Shown here piece after piece: positions 30,553 to 42,065 of a DNA stretch of 64,000 bases (within the stretch, counting starts at the first letter, position 1; every line of letters starts with the position of its first letter). This DNA is from Phaeotremella fagi (taxonomy: Eukaryota; Basidiomycota; Tremellomycetes; Tremellales; Phaeotremellaceae): contig BCHU01000004.1 of assembly GCA_001599715.1 (NCBI GenBank), forward strand, positions 1,364,001 to 1,428,000. The letters run 5' to 3'. The notes below the pieces were generated by a model. The model saw nothing but the letters and a program-made list of their open reading frames with translations, did no database searches and was not told the origin of the DNA. The position numbers and the translations under genes were made by a program.

Positions 30553-32929
30553 TCACCCAGTGGAAGGGAATAAAAAATTCATGTTAAATCCATTAACTTC
30601 ACTTGGGTTACCCAACATCGATCCATCGAACTGTGATTGATACTGTGGTTGTGGTATCGATCCAACGTAGTCATCTGATGGGACTGATAACAACGAATTC
30701 AACCATTGATCGATATCTAGATCAGCGGCAATCGGGGTCGAAGGTATCGAAGGTTGATGTTCATGTAACCTATTCACGTTTCCCAACATTAAATCCACAT
30801 CATGAGTCTCGTTGTTACCGGTACCAACACCGTTATCGTTGATTATCCAACGAGAAGCTAATCTGGTTGTAGCTCTTGCAGCTAATTTTTGACCACGTTG
30901 AAAAAGAAGCTGATACCATTCACAAGGTGTTTTGTTCAATGCCGTTTCTAATAGATTGATACCTGTGAGTAAACGATGATGTGAATCCATGGCTAGCTTA
31001 GATTTTGGGGAAGTGATCACTAAAGCTGCTAATGGGACCAGAGCTGTGAAAAGATCCAAGACAACGACCTGTGATTTGATTAGTGTAGACATTGGGAGAT
31101 CACTTACGATATGCCGTGACATGATTGAACTGCTTTCAAAAAGAAATTCAACGACCTTGACAATGTTGACACAAGCTTCGTTAATAACCACCAGCACACT
31201 TGTTCGCTGTGGTGAATCCAGAGGCTCGTTTGAATGATGTTTCAAAGCCATACCAAAAAACGATCGATGAAGTTGTAGCAAACCCGTACAACAATGTAAA
31301 GCTAATCTAGCTGATTGAAAAGTTGTTGTTCCTTTAAATAAATGCTGTCCCTGTAGATTGATGGGGATTTGGTCGATATCTGGATATATGTTTGTACGAT
31401 TACAAATCAAATGTTCTGGTATCCTTGCCCAAAATTTCCTAATCGATTGATCACTTTTATGTAGATCTTCTGCTGAAGTGGAAAGATTATCTGATACGTC
31501 ATCCCATTCCCATCTCCAATACAAAAAACTGTCGACAGGTTGATCAACTGGTCTGAGAGTATCGAATTGACCTGTCATTGCGAATCTAGGGCAACCAAAT
31601 CGTTTTGACTAAGACGTTCAGTAATCAGTGACTCCGTCATCTAGCTGATACAACACTTACGTTGATACGTTCTAACGTCAAAAGTTCCCACCAAACACGA
31701 CGTCTAGCATCGACTTCACGTTCATTCAACCCCCACCAAGCTCCATCTCGATGAAATCCAGCAATAGTAGCTAATCTCAATGCTAGACCAACAATAGCGT
31801 ATAACTCATCCGTACGAGGTCGATCGAAATTCAGAAGGAAACAACAATAAAGGTGGAGTGTTACTCTATCATCGTCTTCAGTATTATCAACATAAACTGA
31901 GATGTTTACTTACAAAGTAGACACACTAGTGTTAGCCATGAAATTAGCTGCTCCCAAACAAGCCAAAGAATTCTGATTGAATTGAACAGCTAATTCACAA
32001 TGTGAAGGTAAACTCTGATCGAACAACGCCCCAATAGCCAAAACAGCAAAAACCAACGCCAGATTGGTAACATGTTTAGGTCTAAAATTCGATCGATGAT
32101 CGTCCTGTATAAGACTATAAGTCTCCAAAACGATTCGATCCAGATAATCACGAGTTATCGGTTCGAATCTCCATTCAGAAGCCAACCAGTATTTCGCGAT
32201 TAGGTCGTTTGCTTTTTCGAGATTGGGAAGACTGAGTTGGATTTCTCGGATGACGGTTTCGGGGTTATGGAGGAAGAAGGGGAAGATTGCCATTGTTGAC
32301 GTTGAGGTTGATGGGTTTCTGGTGGAGTTTGGATGCTTGGTGGAATTGTCTTCATCTTGGTCGGGGAGGATGTGGGCGGCTGCAGAGGGACCGTAGAATC
32401 TACTGGATCCTCCTGAATTGATGGTTAATTGGCCAATGGGTTGATTTGGGATATCGATGGGGGACGGGAGATTATCGAAAGATGAGATCCCAATTGCATT
32501 ATTATAATTTGGTATTGGAGATCTTGTGATTGTAGATTGGACAGGGTCTTGTTGTGTGAGATTTGGTGTTTGAGAATCACTAGATTTTCTTCTGAGAGTA
32601 TCAAGTTGACGTCGAAGGTCAACTATCTCAGCCCTCATTTCCTTCTTACCACTTCTAACATCCATTTCACCAAAAGGACAGATATCAGGACAACCTGAAT
32701 CGATTTAACTTCTATCTAGTTGACAAATCTACAGAAGGGCAAAACATACTCACCTCGTTGTTTACATTGTTGACAAGGCCAATTTTGATTTCCTGAACCT
32801 ATCATCCCAATTCCATTAGACAATGTATACTTTCAAAGATAGGTATTTCGACTTACATCTCTTCTTGGATCTCTTACATTCTGCACAACTCGCTAGTGGT
32901 CTACCTGTCTTTACCGATGTTGGCGGCAT
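30553..32929 (-). CDS. Zn2Cys6 transcription factor with fungal-specific middle domain
   Basis: Nuclear regulator. Spliced exons from the ATG at 32929 give 'GRPLASCAECKRSKKRC', then 'SGNQNWPCQQCKQRGCPDIC' and 'PFGEMDVRSGKK'. The six cluster cysteines are complete, spread over three exons, followed by a coiled-coil dimerisation stretch ('EIVDLRRQLDTLRRK'). After a disordered linker, the fungal transcription factor domain follows ('IAKYWLASEWRFEPI', 'HLYCCFLLNFDRPRTDELYAIVGLA', 'ARRRVWWELLTLERI'). The C-terminal half is Asn/Gln-rich and may activate. It lies 156 bp downstream of the permease gene on the same strand and is the likely cluster-specific regulator (inference). A CGG-N8-CCG site sits just upstream. 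Confidence 0.9.
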
Positions 32930-32971
32930 AGATGTTGATGGTACAGCTCAAAGATGGAGATGGATCTGTTT

Positions 32972-32985
32972 CGGTAATGTAACCG
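32972..32985. promoter_or_regulatory. CGG-N8-CCG inverted repeat upstream of the Zn2Cys6 gene
   Basis: CGGTAATGTAACCG, inverted CGG half-sites with an 8-bp spacer, 43 bp upstream of the regulator's ATG. This is the classic type of site for Zn2Cys6 dimers, so autoregulation is possible. Motif presence only; chance occurrence cannot be excluded. Confidence 0.4.
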
Positions 32986-33085
32986 CCGGTGGCAGAATGC
33001 AAGGAGGCAAAAAACCCATTCATCACAATCGTCAGCTACATAACTGCACGAGTATATCTTCCAATGTACAAACCACCCCCCATCG

Positions 33086-35010
33086 CTAGATAGAATATCT
33101 GAATCCAGGAGCCAGATCATGCAACGTAGCAACATCAACTCTCTGACCGACTTGAGGGACACCTTCTTCACGATCCCTTCTTTTGTTTTCAGTTCTATAA
33201 TACAAAATCATACAGGCAGTGACTACGATCGCTGCACAACTGAATCCTAGATTCATTCCGAAACCTAGATGCCAATATGGCGTGTCTGAAGTTGGGAAGA
33301 TGAATGGGGAAGCCAGACTGCGTATTTCGTTAATTTGAAAACCCTGTTTCTGATAATGGAACTCTGAACCTACGCTGACCAGTTTGCGAGACTGTTTAGG
33401 AAACCTAGATGTACTGCTCTTTGGGATTGCGAACCTGTGTTGTTTGCTGTAATTGGGGTTTTGTCAGCTTTTCAGACTTTCGGTTTTCTGAAATGTCGAC
33501 ATTGACTCACCAACCCATGCCTGTATAAGTGGAATCGTACAATATCCACCAGTCACTATACAGAAACAAGCGAAATATCTAACATGTTGATCGTTGATGA
33601 CGGTTAAAAGTATTACCCATCCAACGACGTCGATTACAAAGACCAAGATGATGAATGGACCTCTCATTCGAAGACGATCTGAGACCATGTTTATCATTAA
33701 CATGAAGATGAACCCGACAGCATATGGTGGAACGGTATAAAGTTGAGCATCGGCGTTCTGTGATGGAAATCAGTTTCGTTCGTAAAGTCACAATTTACGG
33801 TATATCCAAGACTTTTGATTATGGTAGGGAAGAATCCAGATAACGAAGAAAGAGTCAACTGCATACAACTGTATATAAACTTTTGATTTACCGTCAGCAA
33901 ATACACTAACGCCAAAAAAAAACAGGTTAAAACTCACAGTCACAACGTAACTCTTCCAATCGGTGAAAGCCCTACGTACACCACTCCAATCAATCCCATC
34001 ATCACCCTCATCAAGGTTTTGCGAACGAAGACGTAAAAGTTGAAGTTCCCGTTGATCTTGATTCAAGAATTTGGATTTTTCAGGTCGACCTGGTAAGAAC
34101 AACACCACACAGATTCCAAGAATCACCGATGGACATCCTTCGATTAGAAACAAGATACGCCAGGTAGCTATAGAGCTTTGGATTGATGCAACTCCATATG
34201 CTATCAAGCCTCCGAATCTGATTTCATGTTAGATATTTTATCAAATCACGTTGACCTACGCTCCAGCTAGAACTCCAGCTCCGATGAATGCTGAAAGTCT
34301 AGTTGCGATTTCGTTCTTTTTGTACTATGAAGCAAAGTCAGCTTTCGCTTTTGCTGTATCTCGATATAACTACCTACCCAAAGAGAATAATATAATACCA
34401 CGGCTTGACCAAAAATTGATTCACCAAGACCAATGAATAGTCTGCAAACGATGATACCCGCATAACTTTGTGCACCGGCCATGGAAGATGCTGCCACAGC
34501 CCTGAGAGTCTAGTAAGTATAATATACACGTATTCGCCAACTGACTTACCAGATAAGGCAGCCTGCGCCTAAAGCATAATTCGGCGGGAAAGCTTTGGAA
34601 AGAAGTGTACCAGGTACTGAACCTAACATGTAGGTGATGTAGAATGTTAAGAGTACAACTGAGTATTTGTTATCATCGTTGTCGAGTAGAGTCGCCTCTA
34701 GTCCTTGAAGTCTTGCGTTACCTATGTTACCTCTCTATGATGGATGTCTTGAGTCAGCTCAGTTATTTGAAGAAAACTGTATACTTACGTCTAGATTTGC
34801 ACTGAGATACTATTTTATGGTCAGCCAATGGATTCATATGTAGTCTAAGAAGGGTATAATTACCATGAGAACAGTCATAGGAAGAATGACAGCGTCAAGT
34901 TTCCAAAGCAACCTTCGTTCAGCTTTATGATCCCATGGTTCAGAAATCAGCTGTTGATCGCCCTTGGGTTCACCAATCTCTTCCATATGTAATGGGGTCT
35001 CTTTATCCAT
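33086..35010 (-). CDS. MFS permease of the Dal5 (allantoate/organic anion) family
   Basis: Plasma-membrane proton symporter of the anion:cation symporter branch. About ten exons from 'MDKETPLHMEEIGEPK' at 35010. Visible family marks: 'AERRLLWKLDAVILPMTVLMYLSANLDRGNIGNARLQGLE', typical of the first helix and loop of Dal5-like carriers (read as two pieces across introns); 'CRLFIGLGESIFG' in helix 4; 'WRILFLIEGCPSVILG' around helix 6; the cytosolic loop with 'FLPGRPEKSKFL'; 'GFLNSLANWSA'; and a hydrophilic tail 'LHDLAPGFRYSI'. Twelve helices are consistent with about 480 aa. Substrates known for the family are allantoate, nicotinate, biotin and related small carboxylates; the actual one is unknown. 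It is divergent to the AtuA-like gene. Confidence 0.9.
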
Positions 35011-35435
35011 CTCGACAAGTTATCTTAGTAAAACGAGGACATGTTCTCATATCATCCAAGTTATTTATACCTTTTACTTCACGCTCAACCACATCGCTCA
35101 TCTCCAGTTTTGCGACTTCAACCGGGGAACTTCATTGTTAGATGGATACTTTAGGTGGAGGTTGGGATGGTAAGTCATGTGCCAGAGACCATAAATAGGT
35201 ATGTATGCGTCTGGAAGAAGTAAGTGGATATGAAAGCAGGTCACTGAAAATGCTACACTGGAAGCTGCTTCGGCATTTCTAACCAACCGAGGAGTCGACT
35301 TTCCCGACAAGTGTCGGTTTAAGATTCTAAAATGCGGAAAAGTATTTCTAGTCGTGACCTATAAAAGACGATGATGAAGACAACAGATGATCTTGTTCGT
35401 TTATCATAACCAAGTTTAATTGATTATATCTCACA
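35011..35435. promoter_or_regulatory. Divergent promoter between permease and AtuA-like gene
   Basis: 425 bp shared by two divergent genes of the putative catabolic cluster. It holds a TATAAAA box at 35360-35366 for the AtuA-like gene and a CG-rich palindrome at 35304-35317. Confidence 0.6.
35304..35317. promoter_or_regulatory. Perfect palindrome CCGACA-AG-TGTCGG
   Basis: Perfect 6-bp arms around AG; equivalently everted CCG-N8-CGG. It lies in the shared promoter, 42 bp upstream of the TATA box. Candidate site for the linked Zn2Cys6 regulator, with the same 8-bp spacing as the site at 32972-32985 but the opposite half-site orientation. Confidence 0.45.
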
Positions 35436-37523
35436 ATGAACGGAAATCATTATTGGCCCGCTGTCCGCATTATCACTCCTTCACCTATCCTTGGTAAGTT
35501 CATCGAAAGAGAAGAGTTACTGATGAGTAGGATATGGTTACCCGGAAGAAGATCTTTGGCGTGGTGTTGTAGATCACCATGCAGACGCTATTATAGTTGA
35601 TGGTGGAAGTACTGATGGAGGTGAGTGACACGATTCAACGTACAGCTCTGATAGAAGGTCCGGACGATCTTGCACTCAATCACACTGTTGTCTCAAGGGA
35701 GATGTACGAACGAGACTGTAAGTAAAACTATAACAACAAGGCCACTTCACTAATCTATATCAGTGACACCAATGATCGATGCCGTATACAAACACGGAAT
35801 AAAGTTAATGATAGGTACAGCAGGTGGTGCAGGACCCAAAGCCCACGTCGATTTTCTCAAACAAATCATAAGTGAAATAATCGAAAAGAAGAATTATCAT
35901 CTCAAAGTCGCAACAATCTATTCTGACGTTTCCAAAGAAACCGTCTTGTCTAAACTCAAAGAAGGAAAGATCAATCCATGTGGTGAAATCGAACAACTCA
36001 AGGAGGAAGACGTTTTGAGATCTGACGCGATCGTATGTCAGATTGGACATGAACCTTTCTTGAAAGCTTTGGCTGAGGATCCTGATATCGTCATTGTAAG
36101 TCTCAGCTAGTGAAGACTTGTTCTAAAACTTAGGGCGGTCGTGCATATGATCCAGCACCTTTCATCGCTTATTGTTTACATCGTCTAGGGAAGAAATCTC
36201 ACGCTACAGCATGGCACATGGGTAAAATCATGGAATGTGGTGGTATCTGCGCCATCCCAAAAGGAAAAGTCATCCTTGCCACCGTCAAAGAGGATAGTTT
36301 CGACTTACTACCAATGGACCCTAATACCAGATGTACAGAGCTTTCAGTAGCTGCCCATACTCTTTATGAGAAGAGTAAGTAGATTGTTATTTCTTTACTG
36401 ACCTGTCAGCTCGACCGGATTTGTTGTCCGGACCAGGTGGTGTCCTTGATATCACCAACGCTACCTACACTCAAATCAGTGAACGTGGTGTTAAAGTCGC
36501 CGGTGCCGTTATCCAACCCAAACCTACAGCCTTCAAATTAGAAGGTGCATGCAAGATCGGTTACAAGACGATTTTCCTTGGTGGTATTCGAGATCCAATT
36601 TTAATCAACTGTATCGAAGAATTCGTAAGTCAGTCAAACTAATGAGAGCTAACTCAAAGACCGCCAAAACTTGGGCAATGGCAGCCAAAATGTTCCCAGT
36701 CCTTAAAACTGAGAGTGACAGACATAAGCTCATTTGGAAGTTTTATGGGAAAAACGCAGTCATGGCACAAATGGAACCAACACCTTCGACACGTGTCCAC
36801 GAGATAGGTCTGTATGGAGAAGTACTGGCTCCAACTCAAAGACTCGCTAATGCTATCGCCAATTGTGCTCGAGTTGGAATTCTACACGGTGCTTATGAAG
36901 GTCAAGTCGCCACTGCTGGTAATTTCGCTAGTCCAGGTACACCATTGGAACTTGAAGCTGGACCAGCTTGTGAATTCACCTTATATCATCTGATGGATGT
37001 TGAAGATCCTTCCGATTTCCCTATTGAACATTTTACGGTTGGTGATGTTAAGAACAAAGTTGAATTTGGACCAAACGGAGTTGCTAAACCGGAATTGGAT
37101 GAGGGTGTCTATATAGGGAAAAAGGCAACACCTGCGTTGGACTACTTCAAATGTAAGTCACCACTCAATCAGAACCCATGACTAACCCTTAAAGCTACCG
37201 GTAAACCGTTCTTCCTACCAGATCTAGCCAGAGTAGTCAGAAGTAAAAACAGTGGACCTTTCGAACTAACTTTCGACGTCATGTTCGCCTCAAAGGAAGA
37301 TTACGAATATGTCAAATCATTGAATATACTCAATGCCGAATTCGTTAAGAGATCATGGCACGCTCAAGAAGGCGATATACTGGCTTTGATGTGGTTTGAA
37401 CCTGCCTTAGCATGGAAATGTACGATCAAAAGATCTTGGCCGCAAGGTAGTTTCGGTGAAAGGGATACGTTTGGGACGGCTCAACATGGTCCTTTGATGA
37501 CTTTGTGTGTGGGTGGTCAATAG
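35436..37523 (+). CDS. AtuA-like (DUF1446) protein fused to DUF4387
   Basis: Seven or more exons. The N-terminal AtuA-like domain shows 'LGYGYPEEDLWRGVVDHHADAIIVDGGSTDGG', 'GTAGGAGPKAHVDFLKQI', 'IGGRAYDPAPFIAYCLH', 'HMGKIMECGGICAIPKGK', 'TELSVAAHTLYE', 'GPGGVLDITNATYTQ' and 'RVHEIGLYGEVLAPTQRLAN' (listed as separate segments). The last exon is a complete DUF4387 domain ('PFFLPDLARVVRSKNSGPFE', 'LTFDVMFASKEDYEYVK'). In bacteria AtuA is tied to acyclic terpene use, and DUF1446/DUF4387 pairs occur near CoA-transferase and amino-acid catabolic genes; the reaction of this branch is not established. The protein of about 600 aa is probably cytosolic. It is 189 bp upstream of the flavoprotein gene, on the same strand. 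Confidence 0.88.
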
Positions 37524-37712
37524 GGTCTTTGTTCCTGTCTGTATACGAGTTTCATCCTGTACATTTGTCTTCGATGCCAAGTGCCAAGTTCACCGAGATA
37601 CCTGTATCGCAGTTGACCGGGAAAAGTTCCGTCGGCTATTGAGATAAAATATATGAATTGCAACTCTCAGAGTCCAACTTTGACATATCATCTTTCATAT
37701 ACATACCCAAAG

Positions 37713-39485
37713 ATGTCTGGCTTCCTAGAGAAACACGCGCCCTCAACAGTCTCACACTGGATCGCCTCGGTAACTCCTCTCCCCTCATTTGGAAAGCTGA
37801 ATTGACGTTTATTTACAGAACCGAGGTCCATCCAGTTTACATAACCACGGTCGGGATCAGGAACTTCCAAAGAAAGCTGATATTGTTATTGTTGGTGGTC
37901 AGTCTTTTGCAATTTGTTCCAATAATGGAGTAACCTTATTGATGAATTTTCAAGCTGGTGTTGCTGGTGCTTTGTTGGCATATCATCTTGCTTATCCGGA
38001 GGATGGGACAGACGTGTCAGGGAAGGAGATCGTGATACTTGAAGGTGCAGAGGTTGCTAGTTCTGCCAGTAGGTTTTTTATCTATTTCCTTGATATGTCT
38101 GATACTGATATGAGAATAGCTGGTCGAAACGGAGGTATGTAAACGTCAGCAAGACATAAACTAAAATACCAGGTCACTTCGCACCAGCAACCTTCCCATC
38201 CTTCTCCAGACTTACGAAACCAAAATCCCAAGATGGTTCAGGCTGCAGTGAATCCGAAGCAGTCAACATCTTACATCACGAATGGGATAACTACGTTCGA
38301 AACCGCGCAGTAATCAAGAAACACGGGTTGGAAGCTAAAGTCGATTTGTGGGAGGGGAAGGGAATGACGGTTTATGAATCTGAAGAAGATTTGAAGTACG
38401 CGTTGGAATCTTATGAAAGATGGAGAGCTGCAATGAAGGAGTTTGGGATTGAAGATGATTATTCGGATAATGTATTTTATACGGATCGAGAGGAGGCTGT
38501 CAAGGTAAGTCAATATTCATGACAAAACTGAGCGGATTAGGTCAGTAGAGTTAAAGCTGCTGTTGGTTGCTCAACGAGGAACTGTGGTTCAGTCCATCCA
38601 CATAAATTAACCACTGAACTACTCAAACTCGCGATGAACTCTAAAATCAATAAAGTCTCTCTCTTCACCAACACTCCCGTACTAGAAATACCCGAACCAC
38701 TCGTCGAAAACGAAATTCAAATAAAGACGAATCGAGGAACCATCTCCGCTGAAAAAGTCATTCTCTGTACCAACGCCCATACACCCCATTTATTCCCCGA
38801 TGGACATCCATTAAAAACATTCATTTATCCTTACAGAAGTCAAATGGGTCTTATCACTCCACCTGTATCGTTCTCCGGGGAGAAATCTTTGGCTACATCT
38901 TATGGGTTCTCGAAAGGGTATTGCGCAACTAGTGCTGGTGGGATTGTCGTTGGTCTTTCTATAAGCGATTGGGTGGCTGCTGGTTTTGGTGCACCTGAGA
39001 CTTATCGTAATGCCAACGATTCGGTGCTTATTGGGGAAGAGAATACTCAATGTGAGTCAAGTTTTTGGTTCAGTTGTTGATCTATCTTCCTTCAGTCTTG
39101 GAAGGGTTCATGAAGAACACGATGGTTGGTTGGGGAGAACAAGCGATTGGTGAAGGGTTAACGAGAACTTGGACTGGGGTCATGGGTTACACTCTCGATC
39201 GATTACCTCTGATTGGTCCTGTTCCGGGGAGAACTGGATTATATCTATCAGCTGGATACAATGTGAGTCGTTGAGCAGTATTTCAATGTCGATCTATACT
39301 GATTCTCTACAGGGTCACGGAATGAGCAGTAAGCTAGTTTGACCGATAGTCGTGTGACAAATTTACTAATCTGCATAGCTACCCATACTTGTGCATATGC
39401 TTTGGCTTCTTTCCTTGGAACTGGAAGTTGGGATGATAAAATACCAAAACCCTATATACTCACTGAGGAACGTTTCGATATCTGA
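37713..39485 (+). CDS. FAD-dependent amine/amino-acid oxidoreductase (DAO family)
   Basis: About eight exons. After a 40-residue N-terminal extension comes the Rossmann motif 'ADIVIVGAGVAGALLAYHL' (GxGxxG, split by an intron), then 'EIVILEGAEVASSAS', 'GRNGGHFAP' (the TGRNGG-like FAD-binding turn), 'GCSTRNCGSVHPHKLT', 'ISAEKVILCTNAHTP', and the C-terminal 'TLDRLPLIGPVPGRTGLYLSAGYNGHGMS', the standard DAO-fold FAD-closing segment (two adjoining pieces). Such enzymes oxidise secondary or primary amines, or amino acids, to imines with release of H2O2. The last exon ends 'ILTEERFDI'. Its partners in the cluster (permease, AtuA-like, RidA) fit catabolism of a small amino compound; the substrate is unknown. 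Confidence 0.9.
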
Positions 39486-39627
39486 TCGTGTGCAGTCCAT
39501 GCGATGTTTTAGTTTGAGAGTTGAAGTTGTTTCACAGCACGGAAATTTGTAGGCTTTCGTTCATAATGCATGTAGTGAATGAATGTCTTCCATTCATCAC
39601 CTAAATCTAAAACACATTTCATTCTTC

Positions 39628-40149
39628 CTATCTAGCCATGGCAATCGCCTCGATCTCAATGGGGACGTCAGCAGGATTCCTAGCTACTTGTATACAACTC
39701 CTAGCTGGTTTAGGGGTAGGCAACAAGCGCATAAAAACTTCGTTGACTTGGGGGAAATCGTCCATGTTCTTCAAGAAAACTAACAATCGCATAAGAGGAA
39801 AGCTGTGTAAGTAGTGGGCTGGACTTACCCGTAAGTTTGACCAAATCGTGTAAGGAGCCTCCAGCGTGTTGAAGAACCAGTTCTAGATTTCTGAGACATT
39901 GTCTGTGTGATACGTTAAGTGGGATACTTTGTTAGACAGAGAATGTCAAGCCTACTCCGTCATAGCTTGTATATCTCCTTTGATGACTTCTCCGGTGGAA
40001 TCCCTTGGTGTTTGACCCGATAGATATAACGTATCGCCTAAACGAACAGCTGGTGACAACACATGATCGAAATCGAGCGCTACATTGGCTTTAGTACAAA
40101 TGAGTTCAAGAGATCGCTCACTTCCTGGTACTTTCAAGATATGCTGCAT
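39628..40149 (-). CDS. RidA/YjgF-family reactive imine deaminase
   Basis: Three exons from the ATG at 40149 ('MQHILKVPGSERSLELICTK'). Family signatures: 'LSPAVRLGDTLYLSGQTPRD', 'IQAMTEQCLRNLELVLQHAGGSLHDLVKL' (joined across the first intron, two pieces), 'VFLKNMDDFPQVNEVFMRLL', 'PARSCIQVARNP' with the substrate-binding Arg, and 'VPIEIEAIAMAR'. RidA proteins hydrolyse enamine/imine intermediates released by PLP or flavin enzymes. It is convergent to the DAO gene, with only 142 bp between the stop codons, which supports a role in clearing the imine that enzyme would make. Length about 140 aa is typical. Introns lie at about 39952-39903 and 39829-39785. Confidence 0.9.
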
Positions 40150-40312
40150 CTTCGTTGTTGAAATCAAGAACAACAAAAATCGACTTACTGATTAGATCTC
40201 CATAGCGAGCAGATAAACTTTAAGCGTCGGAAGAGTGTGATTGCAGGAACTCAAAGGAAGGACGACGGACGGAAGACCCCAAAGGACGTGTCTAAGAAAA
40301 GCCACAAAAAGA

Positions 40313-40413
40313 TTCTCTGGAAGAGGGTTGAACTCTCGACCTTTGTGAATCACGCAAAACGTGTTTGGATGCGACCGCATAAGCACAATACTCTACCACT
40401 GAGTTACCAGAGA
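40313..40413 (-). tRNA. tRNA-Ile (UAU) with a 29-nt intron
   Basis: The minus strand folds into a full cloverleaf: acceptor TCTCTGG/CCAGAGA (7 bp), D stem ACTC/GAGT with loop AGTGGTA, anticodon stem TTGTG/CACAA, variable loop AGGTC, T stem GAGAG/CTCTT with loop TTCAACC, discriminator A. The loop reads C-U-UAU-G then a 29-nt insert at the canonical 37/38 intron position, then U38. The anticodon is therefore UAU (isoleucine, AUA codons). A U1-A72 start is unusual but perfectly paired. An alternative anticodon register would break the anticodon stem. Confidence 0.75.
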
Positions 40414-40641
40414 TTTCGGATTCAGCCGGAGATTTGAATGAATATATAGTGAGGCATTTTGAGTGCACGGACCTTTTTTTTCATTCCGTTTCCCTCTTTT
40501 CTCTTGCATTTGAGTTGAGTGGTGCAATGATTCCGCTTGAGGTTTATCAATTGCCTTGAAAATGCTACATGCTAATTGTTGACTATTTGACTATTGACTA
40601 CTTGTTAATGAAACCACTTGAACTCGTTCACCCTTCAATAA

Positions 40642-41213
40642 TTAATGATGTTGTTTAGCTTCTTTCTTTTCATCCATCTTTTTGATAAGTTCTTCCTCTT
40701 CGTCAAGGATCTCCTTATCTTTCTTGGCACCTCGTGAAGGTCTAGAGAGTGTGTTAGCTTTGTGGAACTAATTCTTAAACAATGTTCAACTTACTCCTAA
40801 ATAAGAAAAAAGTTACGACGACTGGTTAATAACGTAATCCACAATCACATGAAATCAACTTACATTACCGTGCTAAATCAATCATCAGCAACCACTTATC
40901 AACATAAGATGAAAAGGTAACTCACAGATTTAGCTAAAGCAGTAGGATCAACATGAGCTCTAGCTTCTTCATCAGCCTTCTCCTTCTTCTCAACACGCTC
41001 AGCGTCAGCGATATTGTTCGCTAAAGATCTTTGATCGGTTTTATCGAGTCGATCATGGGCGTGGGGTGGGGCGATTTCGAATGGTTCACCAGTGTGGGCG
41101 TTACCTGAACACAATGTTAGTCTTTGATAACAAAGAATGAAGTAAATAGGAGTATGGAGCTTACCGGCGTTTCCTGTGGTTGGGTCAATGGCTCCTGAGT
41201 TGTTTTCTGACAT
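40642..41213 (-). CDS. Small hydrophilic protein, unknown function (112 aa)
   Basis: Start ATG at 41213. Exon 1 'MSENNSGAIDPTTGNAG' joins exon 2 'NAHTGEPFEIAPPHAHDRLD', then 'QRSLANNIADAERVEKKEKA' and 'HVDPTALAKS'. After that, frame continuity needs a 9-nt exon (40864-40872, CACGGTAAT) and a 2-nt exon (40795-40796, GA), each flanked by good GT-AG sites, before the last exon (40741-40642, 'PSRGAKKDKE', then 'ILDEEEELIKKMDEKKEA', 'KQHH'). The protein is almost wholly charged with no hydrophobic core, like a hydrophilin. I do not recognise the family. The microexon model is inference from splice sites and frame. Confidence 0.7.
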
Positions 41214-42065
41214 TTTGGCTTGATTTGGTTTGGTTTGGTGTTTGATCTGTTTCGATTTATTGGTTGAGGAACTTTATATTTGTTTGAGATACTCACTGAT
41301 TCTTGGTTGTATTAGATTGAAGGATGTTAGAAGAGATCGTCTGACTCTTATACATGTATAGATCCTTTCACGAAATTCTACCTAGCAGCTGGCTACGTCA
41401 TAATAAGAGCGATCGACACGTGGTTATGAATGGTGCAACGAAAGTTCATATGTCATATGCATGCAACCTTTCTGGTGGATCTTTAGATACCCCAAAGACA
41501 GGTTATTCGCTATGACTATGATACATTCGACAGTACAATGAGCCCTGGGAACATGAACATTCCCGCCAAAACATCAGACCAAAGTCACTTGTAGCCATTT
41601 GAATCTTTACCATCTAGGCAGTAATCGCCCTTGTTCGATACAAGTACACGTCGTCTAAATCACTTCCTTCACACTTTCCTTGTGCAGCAAACCAGATTCC
41701 CGGAATACTAAAGAACATTCCAGAGCCAATACAAGGTGCGAAGAAGATTGACGTGCCAACTCCAACTCGTTAATTTTTGGTACGTCATAAGTGGCACGCC
41801 ACTTGAACCCTCTATTCATCGTCATTATCGGTATCACCTGTCAACCTAACATCTCTTGGCTAGTCACCAATGCACCAAGGACCAAGTAATTAGACCACAG
41901 ACACGGACATGTGATATATCGTCATTAAGCTTGTCATAGTGCGTCATCACACCGTCGAAATGGGATATATAAACTCAAGGCTTTTTGGTTCGTTTGTATT
42001 CCTTTCTTCTCAACACACACACACAACTTTACATTTAACCAAATCAAATCAAATACATAATTACA
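41214..42065. promoter_or_regulatory. Long HSP12 upstream region
   Basis: 852 bp between the divergent small hydrophilic gene and HSP12. It contains two copies of GAACATTC (41555-41562 and 41713-41720), a tail-to-tail GAAnnTTC pair of the heat-shock-element type, and a TATATAAA box at 41966-41973. Heat-shock control is plausible from the product; the sites are short and could be chance. Confidence 0.4.
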
